Origin: Candidatus Galacturonatibacter soehngenii
GTDB taxonomy: Bacteria; Bacillota; Clostridia; Lachnospirales; Lachnospiraceae
Assembly: GCF_008830185.1 (NCBI RefSeq)
Contig: NZ_WAGX01000003.1
Location: forward strand, 124,001-188,000
DNA length: 64,000 bases
Direction: 5' to 3'
Shown here in pieces: positions 44,431-54,309 of this stretch. Under the pieces are notes generated by a model. That model searched no databases. It was given only the letters and a program-made list of their open reading frames with translations, and was not told the origin of the DNA. The translations under genes and the position numbers were made by a program. Numbering within the stretch: the first letter of the stretch is position 1; the number at the start of each line of letters is the position of its first letter.

Positions 44431-45669
44431 ATGTATTCTTTCGATGAAATAAAAAATGTGGATGCAGAAGTAGCAAATGCAATCAATGCAGAGATGGAGA
44501 GACAAAATAGCCATATTGAATTAATTGCATCAGAAAACTGGGTTAGTAAGGCAGTTATGGCGGCTATGGGAAGTCCGTTAACGAATAAATATGCAGAAGG
44601 TTATCCAGGTAAACGTTATTATGGTGGTTGTGAATGTGTAGATGAGGTTGAAAATCTTGCCATAGAAAGGGCGAAAGAATTATTTGGATGCGACTATGCC
44701 AATGTGCAGGCACATTCTGGTGCGCAAGCGAATATGGCAGTATTTTTTGCAATGTTAAAACCAGGTGATACTGTGATGGGAATGAATTTAAATCATGGTG
44801 GGCACTTGACACATGGAAGTCCAGTTAATATGTCAGGAAGCTACTATAACATTATCCCATATGGTGTAAATGATGAAGGTTTCATCGATTATGATAAATT
44901 AAGAGAGATTGCATTAGAATCAAAACCAAAAATGATTATTGCAGGAGCAAGTGCTTATGCTAGAACGATAGATTTTAAGAAATTTAGAGAAGTAGCAGAT
45001 GAAGTTGGAGCTTATTTAATGGTAGATATGGCTCATATTGCTGGATTGGTAGCAGCAGGCTTACATCCAAGCCCAATTCCATATGCACATGTGGTTACGA
45101 CTACAACTCACAAAACATTAAGAGGTCCAAGAGGTGGTCTGATTCTTGCCAATGAAGAAGCAGCAAAGCAGTTTAACTTTAATAAAGCAATTTTTCCAGG
45201 AATCCAGGGTGGACCACTTATGCATGTAATTGCAGCTAAAGCAGTGTGCTTTAAAGAAGCATTAGAAGATAGCTTTAAAGTATATCAGCAAGGTATTATT
45301 GATAATGCGCAAGCGTTGGCAAATGGATTGATGAAAAGAGGAATTAAAATAGTTTCTGGTGGAACAGATAATCATTTGATGCTCGTAGATTTAACAAATA
45401 CACAGTTAACAGGAAAAGAAGCTGAAAAGGTACTGGATTTGGCGAACATAACTTGTAACAAGAATACAATTCCAAACGACCCACAGTCTCCATTTGTAAC
45501 TAGCGGTATTCGGTTAGGAACACCTGCGGTTACTTCAAGAGGTTTAAAGACAGAGGATATGGATGTGATTGCCGAAGCGATTGCACTTATGATTGAAGAT
45601 GGACAAGCTAATGCTTCAAAAGCAAAAGCGTTGATAAAAGGATTGACGGATAAATATCCTTTAGTATAA
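44431..45669 (+). CDS. glyA: Serine hydroxymethyltransferase
   Basis: 412 residues, the normal length. The PLP lysine is Lys228 in [45 protein letters not shown] and [13 protein letters not shown] are typical SHMT motifs. It converts serine and tetrahydrofolate to glycine and 5,10-methylene-THF, which feeds thymidylate synthase (56253). TAGGAGGTAAAG precedes the ATG. It is monocistronic, with strong hairpins downstream. Confidence 0.97.
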   Translation: MYSFDEIKNVDAEVANAINAEMERQNSHIELIASENWVSKAVMAAMGSPLTNKYAEGYPGKRYYGGCECVDEVENLAIERAKELFGCDYANVQAHSGAQANMAVFFAMLKPGDTVMGMNLNHGGHLTHGSPVNMSGSYYNIIPYGVNDEGFIDYDKLREIALESKPKMIIAGASAYARTIDFKKFREVADEVGAYLMVDMAHIAGLVAAGLHPSPIPYAHVVTTTTHKTLRGPRGGLILANEEAAKQFNFNKAIFPGIQGGPLMHVIAAKAVCFKEALEDSFKVYQQGIIDNAQALANGLMKRGIKIVSGGTDNHLMLVDLTNTQLTGKEAEKVLDLANITCNKNTIPNDPQSPFVTSGIRLGTPAVTSRGLKTEDMDVIAEAIALMIEDGQANASKAKALIKGLTDKYPLV

Positions 45670-45671
45670 TA

Positions 45672-45723
45672 CATGACAAGTGCTCACAAACAAGTGAAGC
45701 GGCATGCCGCTTCACTTGTCATG
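45672..45723 (+). terminator. Nested hairpins after glyA
   Basis: A perfect 15-bp palindrome (ACAAGTGAAGCGGCA / TGCCGCTTCACTTGT, 45690-45719) overlaps an 11-bp pairing of CATGACAAGTG (45672-45682) with CACTTGTCATG (45713-45723). The two structures compete for the 3' arm. There is no T run right after. Confidence 0.6.
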
Positions 45724-45729
45724 ATAATA

Positions 45730-45752
45730 GAAAGTTTGCATTGCGAACTTTC
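45730..45752 (+). terminator. Second hairpin in the glyA downstream region
   Basis: GAAAGTTTGCA / TGCGAACTTTC with one G-U pair, followed by tgttgttg. The remaining 90 bp up to 45841 shows no clear promoter. Confidence 0.45.
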
Positions 45753-45841
45753 TGTTGTTGTTTGTACAGGCTTGATACAATGGGAAGTGGAATATGTGTG
45801 GTTTTAAAGAAAGAAACACAGTATAAGACAGGGGAATACCA

Positions 45842-46876
45842 ATGATAACAATCAGTGTATGTATGATCGTAAAAAATGAAGAAAAGGTTTTGGAAAGATG
45901 CTTAAAGTCATTAAAGCCAATAGCAGATGAATTCATCATTATTGATACAGGATCAAGTGACAAAACAAAGCAAATAGCATTAAAATATACCGACAAGGTA
46001 TATAACTATGAATGGCAGAATGATTTTTCGCATGCCAGAAATTATTCTTTTTCAAAGGCTTCAAAAGACTACATTTATACTGCAGATGCGGATGAAGTCA
46101 TTGATGATACAAATATAGAACGTTTTGTTAAATTAAAGAAAGCAATGCTTCCAGAAGTTGAAATAGTACAAATGAAGTATACCAATCAACTTCAATATGG
46201 AACTACATATAACTATGAAACCGAATACAGACCCAAACTATTTAAAAGAGTAAGGGAATTTATGTGGATTAATCCAATTCATGAGACGGTGAACCTAGAA
46301 CCAGTTATTTATAATAGTGATATTGAGATTATTCATATGCCTGTTATGTCACATGCGAATCGTGATTTTAAGCAGATTCAAAAGGTGATACAAAGTAATA
46401 TTAGACTTTCAAAAAAATTATTTATTATGTATGCAAAGGAATTATTTATTGCAGGCGAAGATAAAGATTTTTTAGAGGCAAAGCAATATTTTCAAAATGC
46501 TATTGAAAACGAAACAAGAGGTTTGGATGAAATAAAAGCTGCACAATGTGTTCTGACCAAATGTGCCAGATTAATGAAAGACCATAATCTTTTATTAAAA
46601 AATAGCTTAAAAAACTTTGCAGACAATAAGCCAAGTGCAGAGGTTTGCTTTGAATTAGGAGAATATTTTTTTGAAGAACAAGACTATGTGGAGGCAGCAA
46701 TTTGGTATTATAATGCTGCTTTTGAAACAGAGTGTGAATTAAATATCCATTATGCAGGAGACTATCCATTAAAACAGTTGGCAAATATATATCAACTTCT
46801 GGGTAACAAAGAATTAGAAGAAGAGTATAATAGGCTTTTTTCAAAATGGGAGCTTCCTAAAAGTCCAGATGCGTAA
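45842..46876 (+). CDS. Family 2 glycosyltransferase with C-terminal TPR-like helices
   Basis: 344 residues. GT-A start ISVCMIVKNEEKVLERCLKS, IDTGSSDKT, and the metal-binding ADADEVID. After about residue 190 the chain becomes helical and repeat-like (CFELGEYFFEEQDYVEAAIW). This is the SunS/TPR-GT2 type also seen with peptide or surface glycosylation. No membrane helix is present, so it acts in the cytoplasm. The ABC ATPase gene follows 40 bp later. Acceptor unknown. Confidence 0.8.
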   Translation: MITISVCMIVKNEEKVLERCLKSLKPIADEFIIIDTGSSDKTKQIALKYTDKVYNYEWQNDFSHARNYSFSKASKDYIYTADADEVIDDTNIERFVKLKKAMLPEVEIVQMKYTNQLQYGTTYNYETEYRPKLFKRVREFMWINPIHETVNLEPVIYNSDIEIIHMPVMSHANRDFKQIQKVIQSNIRLSKKLFIMYAKELFIAGEDKDFLEAKQYFQNAIENETRGLDEIKAAQCVLTKCARLMKDHNLLLKNSLKNFADNKPSAEVCFELGEYFFEEQDYVEAAIWYYNAAFETECELNIHYAGDYPLKQLANIYQLLGNKELEEEYNRLFSKWELPKSPDA

Positions 46877-46916
46877 AAACCAGGGGGGAATCAGGTAAAG
46901 CAAAGGAGGAGGAGTA

Positions 46917-47675
46917 TTGGAGACGAAACAGAAAAAAAAGCCACAAAAGAAAAATCAGACAAAGCAGCCAGTGATTCAGGTTAGAAATTTATATAAGGTT
47001 TATTCCATTGGTCAAAACAAAGTGTTTGCCCTAAACGGGGTTGATTTAAATATTTATAGAGGAGAGTTTTGTTCCATTGTTGGAACATCAGGTTCCGGTA
47101 AATCCACGCTTCTTAATATGTTAGCTGGCCTTGAAAAACCTACAAAAGGACAGGTTGTAATTGCAGGCAGACACATTGAACATCTAAATGAAAATCAGTT
47201 GGTAAAGTTTAGAAGAGAAAGAGTTGGATTTATATTTCAGTCATTTAACTTATTACCTACTATGAATGCAGAAGAAAATGTAGCCCTTCCTCTTACTTTT
47301 AGAGGAACCGATAAAAAATTCAGATTAAAAAAAGCAAATGAGATGCTTGATTTAGTTGGTCTTACGGAGCACAAAAAACATAAACCAATGCAAATGTCTG
47401 GAGGACAACAGCAAAGAGTTGGAGTAGCAAGAGCGTTGGTGGTAGAACCAGAAATTATTTTTGCAGATGAGCCTACGGGTAATCTAGATTCAAATACATC
47501 AGCAGAAGTTATGCAACTAATGAAAAAAATAGTAAGAGAGCAAAACAAAACATTAGTTATGGTAACACATGATAATCATTTAGCAAGCTTTGCAGATCGC
47601 ATTTTTCATATTCGAGATGGGAAAATAGTTAAGATTGAGGAAAAAACGAAACGTTTGGAGGAACAAAAGGGATGA
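46917..47675 (+). CDS. MacB/LolD-type ABC transporter ATPase
   Basis: 252 residues. A lysine/glutamine-rich N-terminus precedes Walker A GTSGSGKST (56-64), FIFQSFNLLPT, signature MSGGQQQRVGVARAL, Walker B IIFADEPTGNLDS. The sequence is typical of MacB-class mechanotransmitters rather than importers. The start is a TTG (46917) after AGGAGGAGGAG. It overlaps the next gene by 4 bp (ATGA). Confidence 0.9.
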   Translation: METKQKKKPQKKNQTKQPVIQVRNLYKVYSIGQNKVFALNGVDLNIYRGEFCSIVGTSGSGKSTLLNMLAGLEKPTKGQVVIAGRHIEHLNENQLVKFRRERVGFIFQSFNLLPTMNAEENVALPLTFRGTDKKFRLKKANEMLDLVGLTEHKKHKPMQMSGGQQQRVGVARALVVEPEIIFADEPTGNLDSNTSAEVMQLMKKIVREQNKTLVMVTHDNHLASFADRIFHIRDGKIVKIEEKTKRLEEQKG

Positions 47676-49318
47676 GAAGGTTTGGTAAAATAGTTGTAAT
47701 GTTAATGTGTTGTTTATTGTTATCTCCGATAGCAGTTCATGCAACAGAATCAAATACATCTGGATCAATTGAGGAAGATATTAATAGTGGTTCTAGTACA
47801 AAAACTTCAGATGTTGACGAAGATGATACGGATGATACCAAGAAGGAATCGGAAGAAGAATCAGAAGAGGAATCAGAAGAAAATACAAAAGAAATAAATT
47901 CTAAAATTATGCTTTGCGATAATTGGGTGATTCCAACAGTAACTTATGGACAAAAAGTTAACATTGTACTTCCTATAGCTAATATGGATAAATACGATAT
48001 AACTGATGTTATGATAAGTCCAGTTATATCAACTGATACAGCCACCTTTCCTTTTGAGATTGAAAAGACAGGTTATACGGTTCAATTAACAGAGCTATTA
48101 GGAACAAACTATAATAGTGATCCATTGGAGAGACGTCAAGAAGTAACCTATACGTTTAAAGCAAGAGATGATATCAGTACAGGGTATTATGAAGTTAATT
48201 TTAATGTCATATTCACAAATGCTAAGGGGGTTGAAGAAACAGCAACCATTACAACCTATGTAAAAGCAATTGGAAAAAGAGGATCGGGCAGTAATGCAAA
48301 TGCTACATCTGTTCCAAGAGTAATTGTAACTGGATTTGAGACAACTCCTGCCGATGTACGAGCTGGCGAGGATTTTACCTTAACCTTGCATATTAAAAAC
48401 ACTTCAGATATTACCGATATATCCAATATGAAATGTGATCTAATAGCCGCAACAGATGGAACAGATGAAAATGCAGTCACAGAAGCATTTTTACCAAAAC
48501 AAGGTTCTAGTACAATATTTTTAGATCATATTGGTAAGGGTAAAACGAAGGATATTTCAATTGAAATGAATGCAAAAGCAAGCCTTACTCAAAAACCTTA
48601 TGTCCTTTCAGTGAAAATGGAGTATGAAGATGAACTATATAATCAGTATACTTCAGACGCAAACGTTTCAATTCCAGTATTGCAAGAAGCAAGATTTGAA
48701 CTTAGTGATCCAGAGGTAATGCCTGCTAGTATAGAGGTAGGTTCGGAATCAAATGTAATGTTTAGCATCTATAACACTGGTAAGACCACTATGTATAATG
48801 TTGCTGTTAAATTTGAGGCAGATTCGGTTACAGGCGGTGACACTTACGTAGGTAAAATACAAACGGGTGAGACAGGTAATGTGGATGCTATGTTGACTGG
48901 TCAAGCAGCAACAAGCGATGATGGAACCATCAAAATTTTAATCACATATGAAGATGAGGCTGGAAATCCTACCACGGTTGAGAAAACGATGAATCTAAAT
49001 GTTGCACAACAAATGGAAGTGCCAGATGATATCGGTGTGGGGTTGGAGGATGAAATGATGGAAGAATCAGATTCTTCACCACTCGTGATTATAATCATTG
49101 TAATAGTAGTGATTGCAGCTTTAGCAGGCGTTATCGTATTTTTTAAATTAAAAAAGAAGAAAAAAGAACAAATGCTTGAAAATGAATTATTAGAGGAAAT
49201 TGACGAAGATTTTACTGATACTGATATTGACAGTATTTATGAACAGACAGAAACCATTGATGAAGAAGAAGACGCAGAAGAACCTCAGAAAGAGGGGGAC
49301 GACAATGAGATTTCTTGA
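47672..49318 (+). CDS. Membrane-anchored extracellular protein (COG1361/CARDB-like) of the MacB-type system
   Basis: 548 residues. A signal peptide (cleavage likely after AVHA, about 25) is followed by an acidic low-complexity stretch, then several beta-sandwich repeats (GQKVNIVLPIANMDKYDITD, GEDFTLTLHIKNTSDITD, GSESNVMFSIYNTGKTTMYN) of the CARDB/NEW3 type, one C-terminal helix (about 470-491) and a highly acidic cytoplasmic tail. Its place between ATPase and permease suggests it substitutes for the MacA adaptor in a Gram-positive wall (inference). Overlaps on both sides imply a single functional unit. Confidence 0.75.
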   Translation: MRRFGKIVVMLMCCLLLSPIAVHATESNTSGSIEEDINSGSSTKTSDVDEDDTDDTKKESEEESEEESEENTKEINSKIMLCDNWVIPTVTYGQKVNIVLPIANMDKYDITDVMISPVISTDTATFPFEIEKTGYTVQLTELLGTNYNSDPLERRQEVTYTFKARDDISTGYYEVNFNVIFTNAKGVEETATITTYVKAIGKRGSGSNANATSVPRVIVTGFETTPADVRAGEDFTLTLHIKNTSDITDISNMKCDLIAATDGTDENAVTEAFLPKQGSSTIFLDHIGKGKTKDISIEMNAKASLTQKPYVLSVKMEYEDELYNQYTSDANVSIPVLQEARFELSDPEVMPASIEVGSESNVMFSIYNTGKTTMYNVAVKFEADSVTGGDTYVGKIQTGETGNVDAMLTGQAATSDDGTIKILITYEDEAGNPTTVEKTMNLNVAQQMEVPDDIGVGLEDEMMEESDSSPLVIIIIVIVVIAALAGVIVFFKLKKKKKEQMLENELLEEIDEDFTDTDIDSIYEQTETIDEEEDAEEPQKEGDDNEIS

Positions 49319-50681
49319 TTTACTACAAATGAGCGTTACTAATTTGTGGAGAAGAAGACTTCGAACAGCTCTTACAGTTCTAGGTGTAATCATTGGTACC
49401 GCATCAATTGTTGTTATGTTGTCCCTTGGATTCGGGCTCAATAAATCAACACTGGAACAAATCAAAGCTTCTGGAGGGCTGACTACGATATATGTATCCT
49501 TTAGCGGTGAATCTTCGTCTTCCAGTCACCAATCTGTGGAGAACGGAGAAGGTTCGAGTAAAGATAAATCTAGCGATACTCTTAAGCTAGATGATGAGGC
49601 TATTGAGGAGATAGGTAAATTAGAGCATGTAGAGGTAGCATCTCCCATATTAAATGTTTCAGCAATAGCAAGACAAGGCATCTATGAAGGGAATCTTAAT
49701 ATAACTGCAATGTCTATCGAAGCATTAAAAAGAATGAATATACCACTTTCAGAAGGCACGTTGCCAGAGCAAGGGGATACGCTTAAGTTTATATTTGGTA
49801 ATCAGGTAATAGGAGAATTTTATAATCGAAAAACGGATGAAGGCTTTTGGGATACGGGAGAATTACCAGACGTTGATTTAATAAATAAGCCTTTATTCAT
49901 CATTTTTGATACAGAAGCTTATTACAATGCACAAAATGGCGAGGGGGCATCTCCTAAAAAATATATAATTAATAATAATGCAATGGTAGAGGGAGATTTG
50001 GAAGAGTATAATGAATTCTCATGGAATACGTATGCAGATATTGATGCCATAAAGACACAATTAAAAAAAGTATTTCGTGGGAAGGCGATTCCAGGACAGC
50101 CATCTACAAAAAGTGGTAAATCATTAGGAAAATTTGAATATAATCAAGCATACATTCAAGTAGATGATATGAATCATGTAATGACCGTACAAAAAACAAT
50201 TAAAGAAATGGGTTTTGAAGCTACCAGTAATGCAGAGTACTTAAAGACCATGCAAAAACAGTATCAATCCATTCAAGCAGTGCTTGGAGGCATTGGGGCA
50301 GTTTCGCTTTTTGTAGCGGCCATTGGAATTGCAAACACAATGATGATGTCGATATATGAACGTACAAAAGAAATTGGAATTATTAAGGTACTTGGTTGCG
50401 GACTAGGAAATATCAGAACTATGTTTTTAACTGAAGCTGCTTTCATTGGCTTTATCGGAGGATTTTTTGGATTAATATTAAGTTATATTATATCTTTTAT
50501 AATCAATCGATTTCTCTCAGGTGCCTATGGATATGGCGATATGCAAACTTTGTCTTATATACCTTTGTGGCTTCCGTTTATCGCCTTGATATTTGCAGTT
50601 TTGGTTGGTATGATAGCAGGATTCTTTCCTGCTCTTAGAGCAATGAGATTAAGTCCATTGGCAGCAATCAGAAATGAATAA
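49305..50681 (+). CDS. MacB-type FtsX-domain permease
   Basis: 458 residues from the ATG at 49305 (GAGGGGGAC upstream; overlaps the previous gene by 14 bp). First helix TALTVLGVIIGTASIVVMLS, a large extracytoplasmic MacB_PCD-like domain with a Ser-rich insert (GESSSSSHQSVENGEGSS), then three C-terminal helices starting VSLFVAAIGIANTMMMSIYE. It should move or extract a substrate at the outer face using the ATPase at 46917. Substrate unknown. Confidence 0.88.
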   Translation: MRFLDLLQMSVTNLWRRRLRTALTVLGVIIGTASIVVMLSLGFGLNKSTLEQIKASGGLTTIYVSFSGESSSSSHQSVENGEGSSKDKSSDTLKLDDEAIEEIGKLEHVEVASPILNVSAIARQGIYEGNLNITAMSIEALKRMNIPLSEGTLPEQGDTLKFIFGNQVIGEFYNRKTDEGFWDTGELPDVDLINKPLFIIFDTEAYYNAQNGEGASPKKYIINNNAMVEGDLEEYNEFSWNTYADIDAIKTQLKKVFRGKAIPGQPSTKSGKSLGKFEYNQAYIQVDDMNHVMTVQKTIKEMGFEATSNAEYLKTMQKQYQSIQAVLGGIGAVSLFVAAIGIANTMMMSIYERTKEIGIIKVLGCGLGNIRTMFLTEAAFIGFIGGFFGLILSYIISFIINRFLSGAYGYGDMQTLSYIPLWLPFIALIFAVLVGMIAGFFPALRAMRLSPLAAIRNE

Positions 50682-50692
50682 AGGAGAACAAC

Positions 50693-51436
50693 ATGATAAT
50701 AATAAGGAGTTTGAAAAAAATTACGCTTGTTATGACCATAAGTTTAGTAATGGCTCTTGTTACACCTGCACTCTTACCCGTGTCAACGTCTATCACGACG
50801 GTTGAGGCAGCTGTCAAGTTAAATAAAACGAATGCTACTATTTTAACAGGTAAAACACTAAAGTTAAAAGTAAAGGGGATATCTTCAAAGAAAAAGGTGA
50901 CTTGGAAGTCCTCTAACAGTAAAATTGCTACAGTATCTTCTAAAGGAGTAGTGACTGGATTAAAAAGTGGAACCGTAAAAATCAGTGCTAAGGTTGGGAA
51001 AAAAACATATAAATGTAGTGTAAAAGTAAAGACCAACCAATTTAAACAAGGTGCCCCAACAATTAAAAGTTTGGAAAGTGGCTATATTCATTTTTATCCA
51101 ATGAAGGTATATTATAAAAATGGAGAACTACATTATGTTGCACGTATTTATAATAGAAAACCATTTCGAATCAGTAAGATATCAAAGGTTAAGTTAGCGA
51201 TAACAGTACCAGACGGTTCGGATGAAGGGCTAATGATTGCAGAAGATTCTGTTCCAAGAGAGATTGATATAGCCTTTCTTAATAAAGACTCTTCTGGTAA
51301 TCCAGTAAAATTAAACCCAGGAAAATATATTACTTATGATTTCGTTTTTTCTGGAAAAGATGTTTTAGTTAAAAACTTCGATTTGACTTCTATTAAAAAA
51401 ATCTATTATGTTGCACAGTATGATTTTAATTATTAA
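50693..51436 (+). CDS. Secreted BIG2 Ig-like protein with SLAP-like C-terminal domain
   Basis: 247 residues. Signal peptide to about residue 40 (ends VEAA), a BIG2 domain (KLKVKGISSKKKVTWKSSNS, KIATVSSKGVVTGLKSGTVK) and a second domain (FYPMKVYYKNGELHYVARIY...) whose pattern recalls SLAP domains. The two minus-strand genes at 54355 and 55319 are paralogues. It lies 11 bp after the permease, and may be carried on the same transcript. Likely cell-surface protein; ligand unknown. Confidence 0.8.
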   Translation: MIIIRSLKKITLVMTISLVMALVTPALLPVSTSITTVEAAVKLNKTNATILTGKTLKLKVKGISSKKKVTWKSSNSKIATVSSKGVVTGLKSGTVKISAKVGKKTYKCSVKVKTNQFKQGAPTIKSLESGYIHFYPMKVYYKNGELHYVARIYNRKPFRISKISKVKLAITVPDGSDEGLMIAEDSVPREIDIAFLNKDSSGNPVKLNPGKYITYDFVFSGKDVLVKNFDLTSIKKIYYVAQYDFNY

Positions 51437-51501
51437 TAAGAAAGGTGTGTTATACCTTACCTATTATGATTGAGATAAATTAATAAATGGAGGAAATGAG
51501 T

Positions 51502-52179
51502 ATGAAATATGAAATAGTAGGAAGTACTATGCCAGCAGTTGAGGTAACAATGGAAGCTGGAGAGGCAATGTTTACCCAATCAGGTGGTATGGCGTGGATG
51601 ACGGAAGGAATTACCATGGATACGAACCTAAGAGGGGGATTGATGAAGGGAATTGGCAGGATGTTCGCTGGTGAATCATTGTTTATGGCTACTTACACAG
51701 CCGAAAGATCAGGCGTAACAATTGCATTTGCATCTACGGTACCAGGGGAAATTGTTCCAATTGATTTAAGTCAAAGAAATGGAATTATATGCCAAAAGGG
51801 TGCATTTCTTTGTGCTCAGCCAAATGTAAACGTGGCAGTTACATTCACTAAAAAGTTATCTGCTGGATTATTTGGAGGAGAGGGATTTATTTTACAAGAG
51901 ATGTCAGGTCAAGGTATTGTTTTTCTTGAAATTGATGGAGATTTAATTGAAAAGGAATTGGCACCTGGAGAAGTAATTAAAGTAGACACTGGAAATGTAG
52001 TTGCATTTGATAAATCTGTTAATTATGAGATTGAAACGGTGAAGGGAATTAAAAACATATTTCTTGGAGGTGAAGGATTGTTCTTAACAAAACTTACTGG
52101 TCCTGGAAAGGTATTGTTACAAACACAGAATTTCAATGAATTTGCTGGAAGAATATTAAAATTGATGCCATCAAAATAA
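51502..52179 (+). CDS. AIM24 family protein
   Basis: 225 residues of the TIGR00266/AIM24 type: EAGEAMFTQSGGMAWMTEGI, FTKKLSAGLFGGEGFILQEM, and LAPGEVIKVDTGNVVAFDKS. The fold is a double-stranded beta helix trimer; in bacteria its role is undefined. The ATG at 51502 has GGAGG eight bases upstream; an ATG at 51487 contains that site and is less likely. A strong terminator shared with lgt follows. Confidence 0.85.
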   Translation: MKYEIVGSTMPAVEVTMEAGEAMFTQSGGMAWMTEGITMDTNLRGGLMKGIGRMFAGESLFMATYTAERSGVTIAFASTVPGEIVPIDLSQRNGIICQKGAFLCAQPNVNVAVTFTKKLSAGLFGGEGFILQEMSGQGIVFLEIDGDLIEKELAPGEVIKVDTGNVVAFDKSVNYEIETVKGIKNIFLGGEGLFLTKLTGPGKVLLQTQNFNEFAGRILKLMPSK

Positions 52180-52182
52180 ATG

Positions 52183-52223
52183 AAAAGGAATAACTTATAT
52201 AGCTACAATAAGTTATTCCTTTT
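52183..52223. terminator. Bidirectional terminator between AIM24 gene and lgt
   Basis: 16-bp perfect stem AAAAGGAATAACTTAT / ATAAGTTATTCCTTTT with T runs on both sides. Confidence 0.9.
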
Positions 52224-52225
52224 TT

Positions 52226-52996
52226 TTAGTTTTCATCTATAACATTGCTTTGACGTTTACTGCAAATAAATCCCATAACCAAACCTGCTAATACAATGAA
52301 AATAGAGATAAATTGAGAGGTTGATAATACGCCAACATTTCCACGAATTAAATCTCCTCTATAAAATTCTATAACAAATCGCCCAATTCCATATAAAATC
52401 AGATAACCGCTTGCAACAATACCAGATTTTGGTTTTGACCTAGCAAATAAAATAAGTACAATACCAATTGCAAAATCACCCAAACTAGAGATTAATTGTG
52501 TTGGTACCAGATGTACATGATTAGGAGCGTATAACGAATTACGAAAAACAATACTAAAAGGAGAATCCGTTTCCAAACCATAGCAACAACCTGCTAAAAA
52601 ACATCCAATTCGTCCAAAACCTTGCGCAATAGCAACAGCAGGCATAAGTAAATCAAAATACGTTAAAAAGTCTTTTTTCTTATATCTACAATATAAGTAA
52701 GCAGCAATGATTCCTCCAATGATACCTCCATACACGACAAAACCATCCATAATCTTAAATATATAGGTGGGATCTTCTAAAATAGCTTTCCATTCCGTTA
52801 TAAAATATAGAAGCTTTGCACCTAATAAACCAAAAATAATGCAAATAAAAGCTAAATTAAAAATAAAATCCGTATCATATCCCCTTTTCTTTGCACGATA
52901 GTCAGAAATCAAAAGAGCTGCAATAAAACCGAGTCCAATAAACAAACCATAACCATGTATTGTAATGGGACCTATTTTTAATAAATCATTATACAT
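52226..52996 (-). CDS. lgt: Prolipoprotein diacylglyceryl transferase
   Basis: 256 residues, seven membrane helices. Motifs HGYGLFIGLGFI, YGGIIGGIIAAYLYCRYKK, and the signature GRIGCFLAGCCYG with the catalytic-site arginine. It attaches diacylglycerol to the lipobox cysteine of lipoproteins such as OpuAC (18264). AAAGGATTACACAT precedes the ATG. It is a single gene in the opposite direction to its neighbours. Confidence 0.95.
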   Translation of the reverse strand: MYNDLLKIGPITIHGYGLFIGLGFIAALLISDYRAKKRGYDTDFIFNLAFICIIFGLLGAKLLYFITEWKAILEDPTYIFKIMDGFVVYGGIIGGIIAAYLYCRYKKKDFLTYFDLLMPAVAIAQGFGRIGCFLAGCCYGLETDSPFSIVFRNSLYAPNHVHLVPTQLISSLGDFAIGIVLILFARSKPKSGIVASGYLILYGIGRFVIEFYRGDLIRGNVGVLSTSQFISIFIVLAGLVMGFICSKRQSNVIDEN

Positions 52997-53115
52997 ATGT
53001 GTAATCCTTTCAAACCGATTTGCTACAGAAAATCAAAAGTAACTTAATCGATTATATTTTTCTAAGGGTGATTATAACAAATAAGACTCTATGCTTAACA
53101 TAAAGTCTTAAGAAG

Positions 53116-53188
53116 AGCGACAGACGAGACTCGAACTCGCGACCTCCACCTTGGCAAGGTGGCGTACTACCAACTGTACTACTATCGC
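53116..53188 (-). tRNA. tRNA-Gly (anticodon GCC)
   Basis: The minus strand folds into a cloverleaf: acceptor GCGATAG / CTGTCGC (one G-U), D arm with AGTTGGTAGT, anticodon loop TTGCCAA with anticodon GCC, and T arm GCGAG-TTCGAGT-CTCGT. The 3' CCA is not encoded. It reads GGC and GGU glycine codons. Confidence 0.95.
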
Positions 53189-53220
53189 ACGATTATATTT
53201 ATAAATTCGGTACATGAATT

Positions 53221-53249
53221 AATATACTATAAGCTATTAATATTGTCAA
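53221..53249 (-). promoter_or_regulatory. Promoter of tRNA-Gly
   Basis: On the minus strand, TTGACA (53249-53244), 17 bp, TATATT (53226-53221), about 33 bp before the tRNA 5' end. The rest of the 215-bp gap to the fructokinase gene contains a TTGACA at 53358 without a good -10 box. Confidence 0.75.
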
Positions 53250-53403
53250 GAAAAAAATAGAAATCTTTTGTATCTCTTTTTAGTATGTATAAAAAATAAA
53301 AACATTCGAGATTCTGCTTGATATTTTTAGTGTTACTAGTTAAAATAAGAATCAGATTTGACAAGAAAATAACAAAAGAATTAAGAGGTATGGAGGTAAG
53401 AAA

Positions 53404-54276
53404 ATGATTTTTGGTGCGTTAGAAGCAGGTGGAACGAAAATGGTGTGTGCGTTAGGTAAGGAAGATGGTACAATATTAGAACAGATATCAATCCCTACAA
53501 AAACACCCGAAGAGACAATACCATTTATAATAGATTATTTTAAAGATAAGGAAATTGTATCATTGGGAGTTGGTTCCTTTGGGCCTGTTGATGTCAATAA
53601 AGATTCAGATATGTATGGCCACATTTTAGATACACCTAAGACGGCATGGAAATATTATGATTTACTTGGCAATTTAGAGAAGGAATTAAACGTTCCGATT
53701 GGACTAGACACAGATGTAAATGGTTCATGTCTTGGTGAAATTACTTTTGGCAGCTCAAAAGGATTAGATAATGTTGTTTATATTACAATAGGAACAGGCG
53801 TAGGAGTTGGGGCGGCCGTGAATGGACAATTATTGCATGGTATGCTACATCCAGAAGCAGGGCATATTTTATTAAGACAACATCCACAGGATTCGTTTGC
53901 AGGTAACTGTCCTTATCATGGGACATGTCTTGAAGGTTTAGCAGCAGGTCCAGCCATTGAAAAAAGATGGGGGAAAAAGGCAGTGGAATTGAAAGATGTC
54001 GATAAGGTATGGGAAATAGAAGCTTACTACATTGCACAAGCACTCGTTAATTATATCTTAACACTTGCACCAAGAAGGATTATCTTGGGGGGAGGTGTTA
54101 TGCATCAGAAGCAATTGTTTCCATTAATTCGAAAAGAAGTGAAGGAATTGATGAATGGTTACATCAATACAAAAGAAATAAAAGATCTTGATCAATACAT
54201 TGTACCAGCAAGTCTTAATGACGATCAAGGTATTATGGGATGTATTCAGCTTGCAAAACTCGCATTGCAAGGATAA
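53404..54276 (+). CDS. scrK: ROK-family fructokinase
   Basis: 290 residues. Start GALEAGGTKMVCALG (ATP site), catalytic Asp in LDTDVNGSCLGE, ITIGTGVGVGAAVNG, and the zinc-binding HPEAGHILL with a following CPYHGTCLEGLAAGPA. The sequence matches the ScrK/GmuE fructokinase branch and phosphorylates fructose (perhaps mannose) on C6. ATGGAGGTAAGAAA precedes the ATG. No sugar operon surrounds it. Confidence 0.85.
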   Translation: MIFGALEAGGTKMVCALGKEDGTILEQISIPTKTPEETIPFIIDYFKDKEIVSLGVGSFGPVDVNKDSDMYGHILDTPKTAWKYYDLLGNLEKELNVPIGLDTDVNGSCLGEITFGSSKGLDNVVYITIGTGVGVGAAVNGQLLHGMLHPEAGHILLRQHPQDSFAGNCPYHGTCLEGLAAGPAIEKRWGKKAVELKDVDKVWEIEAYYIAQALVNYILTLAPRRIILGGGVMHQKQLFPLIRKEVKELMNGYINTKEIKDLDQYIVPASLNDDQGIMGCIQLAKLALQG

Positions 54277-54309
54277 CATATATAAAGAATATTAGAATTA
54301 CTTATAATA

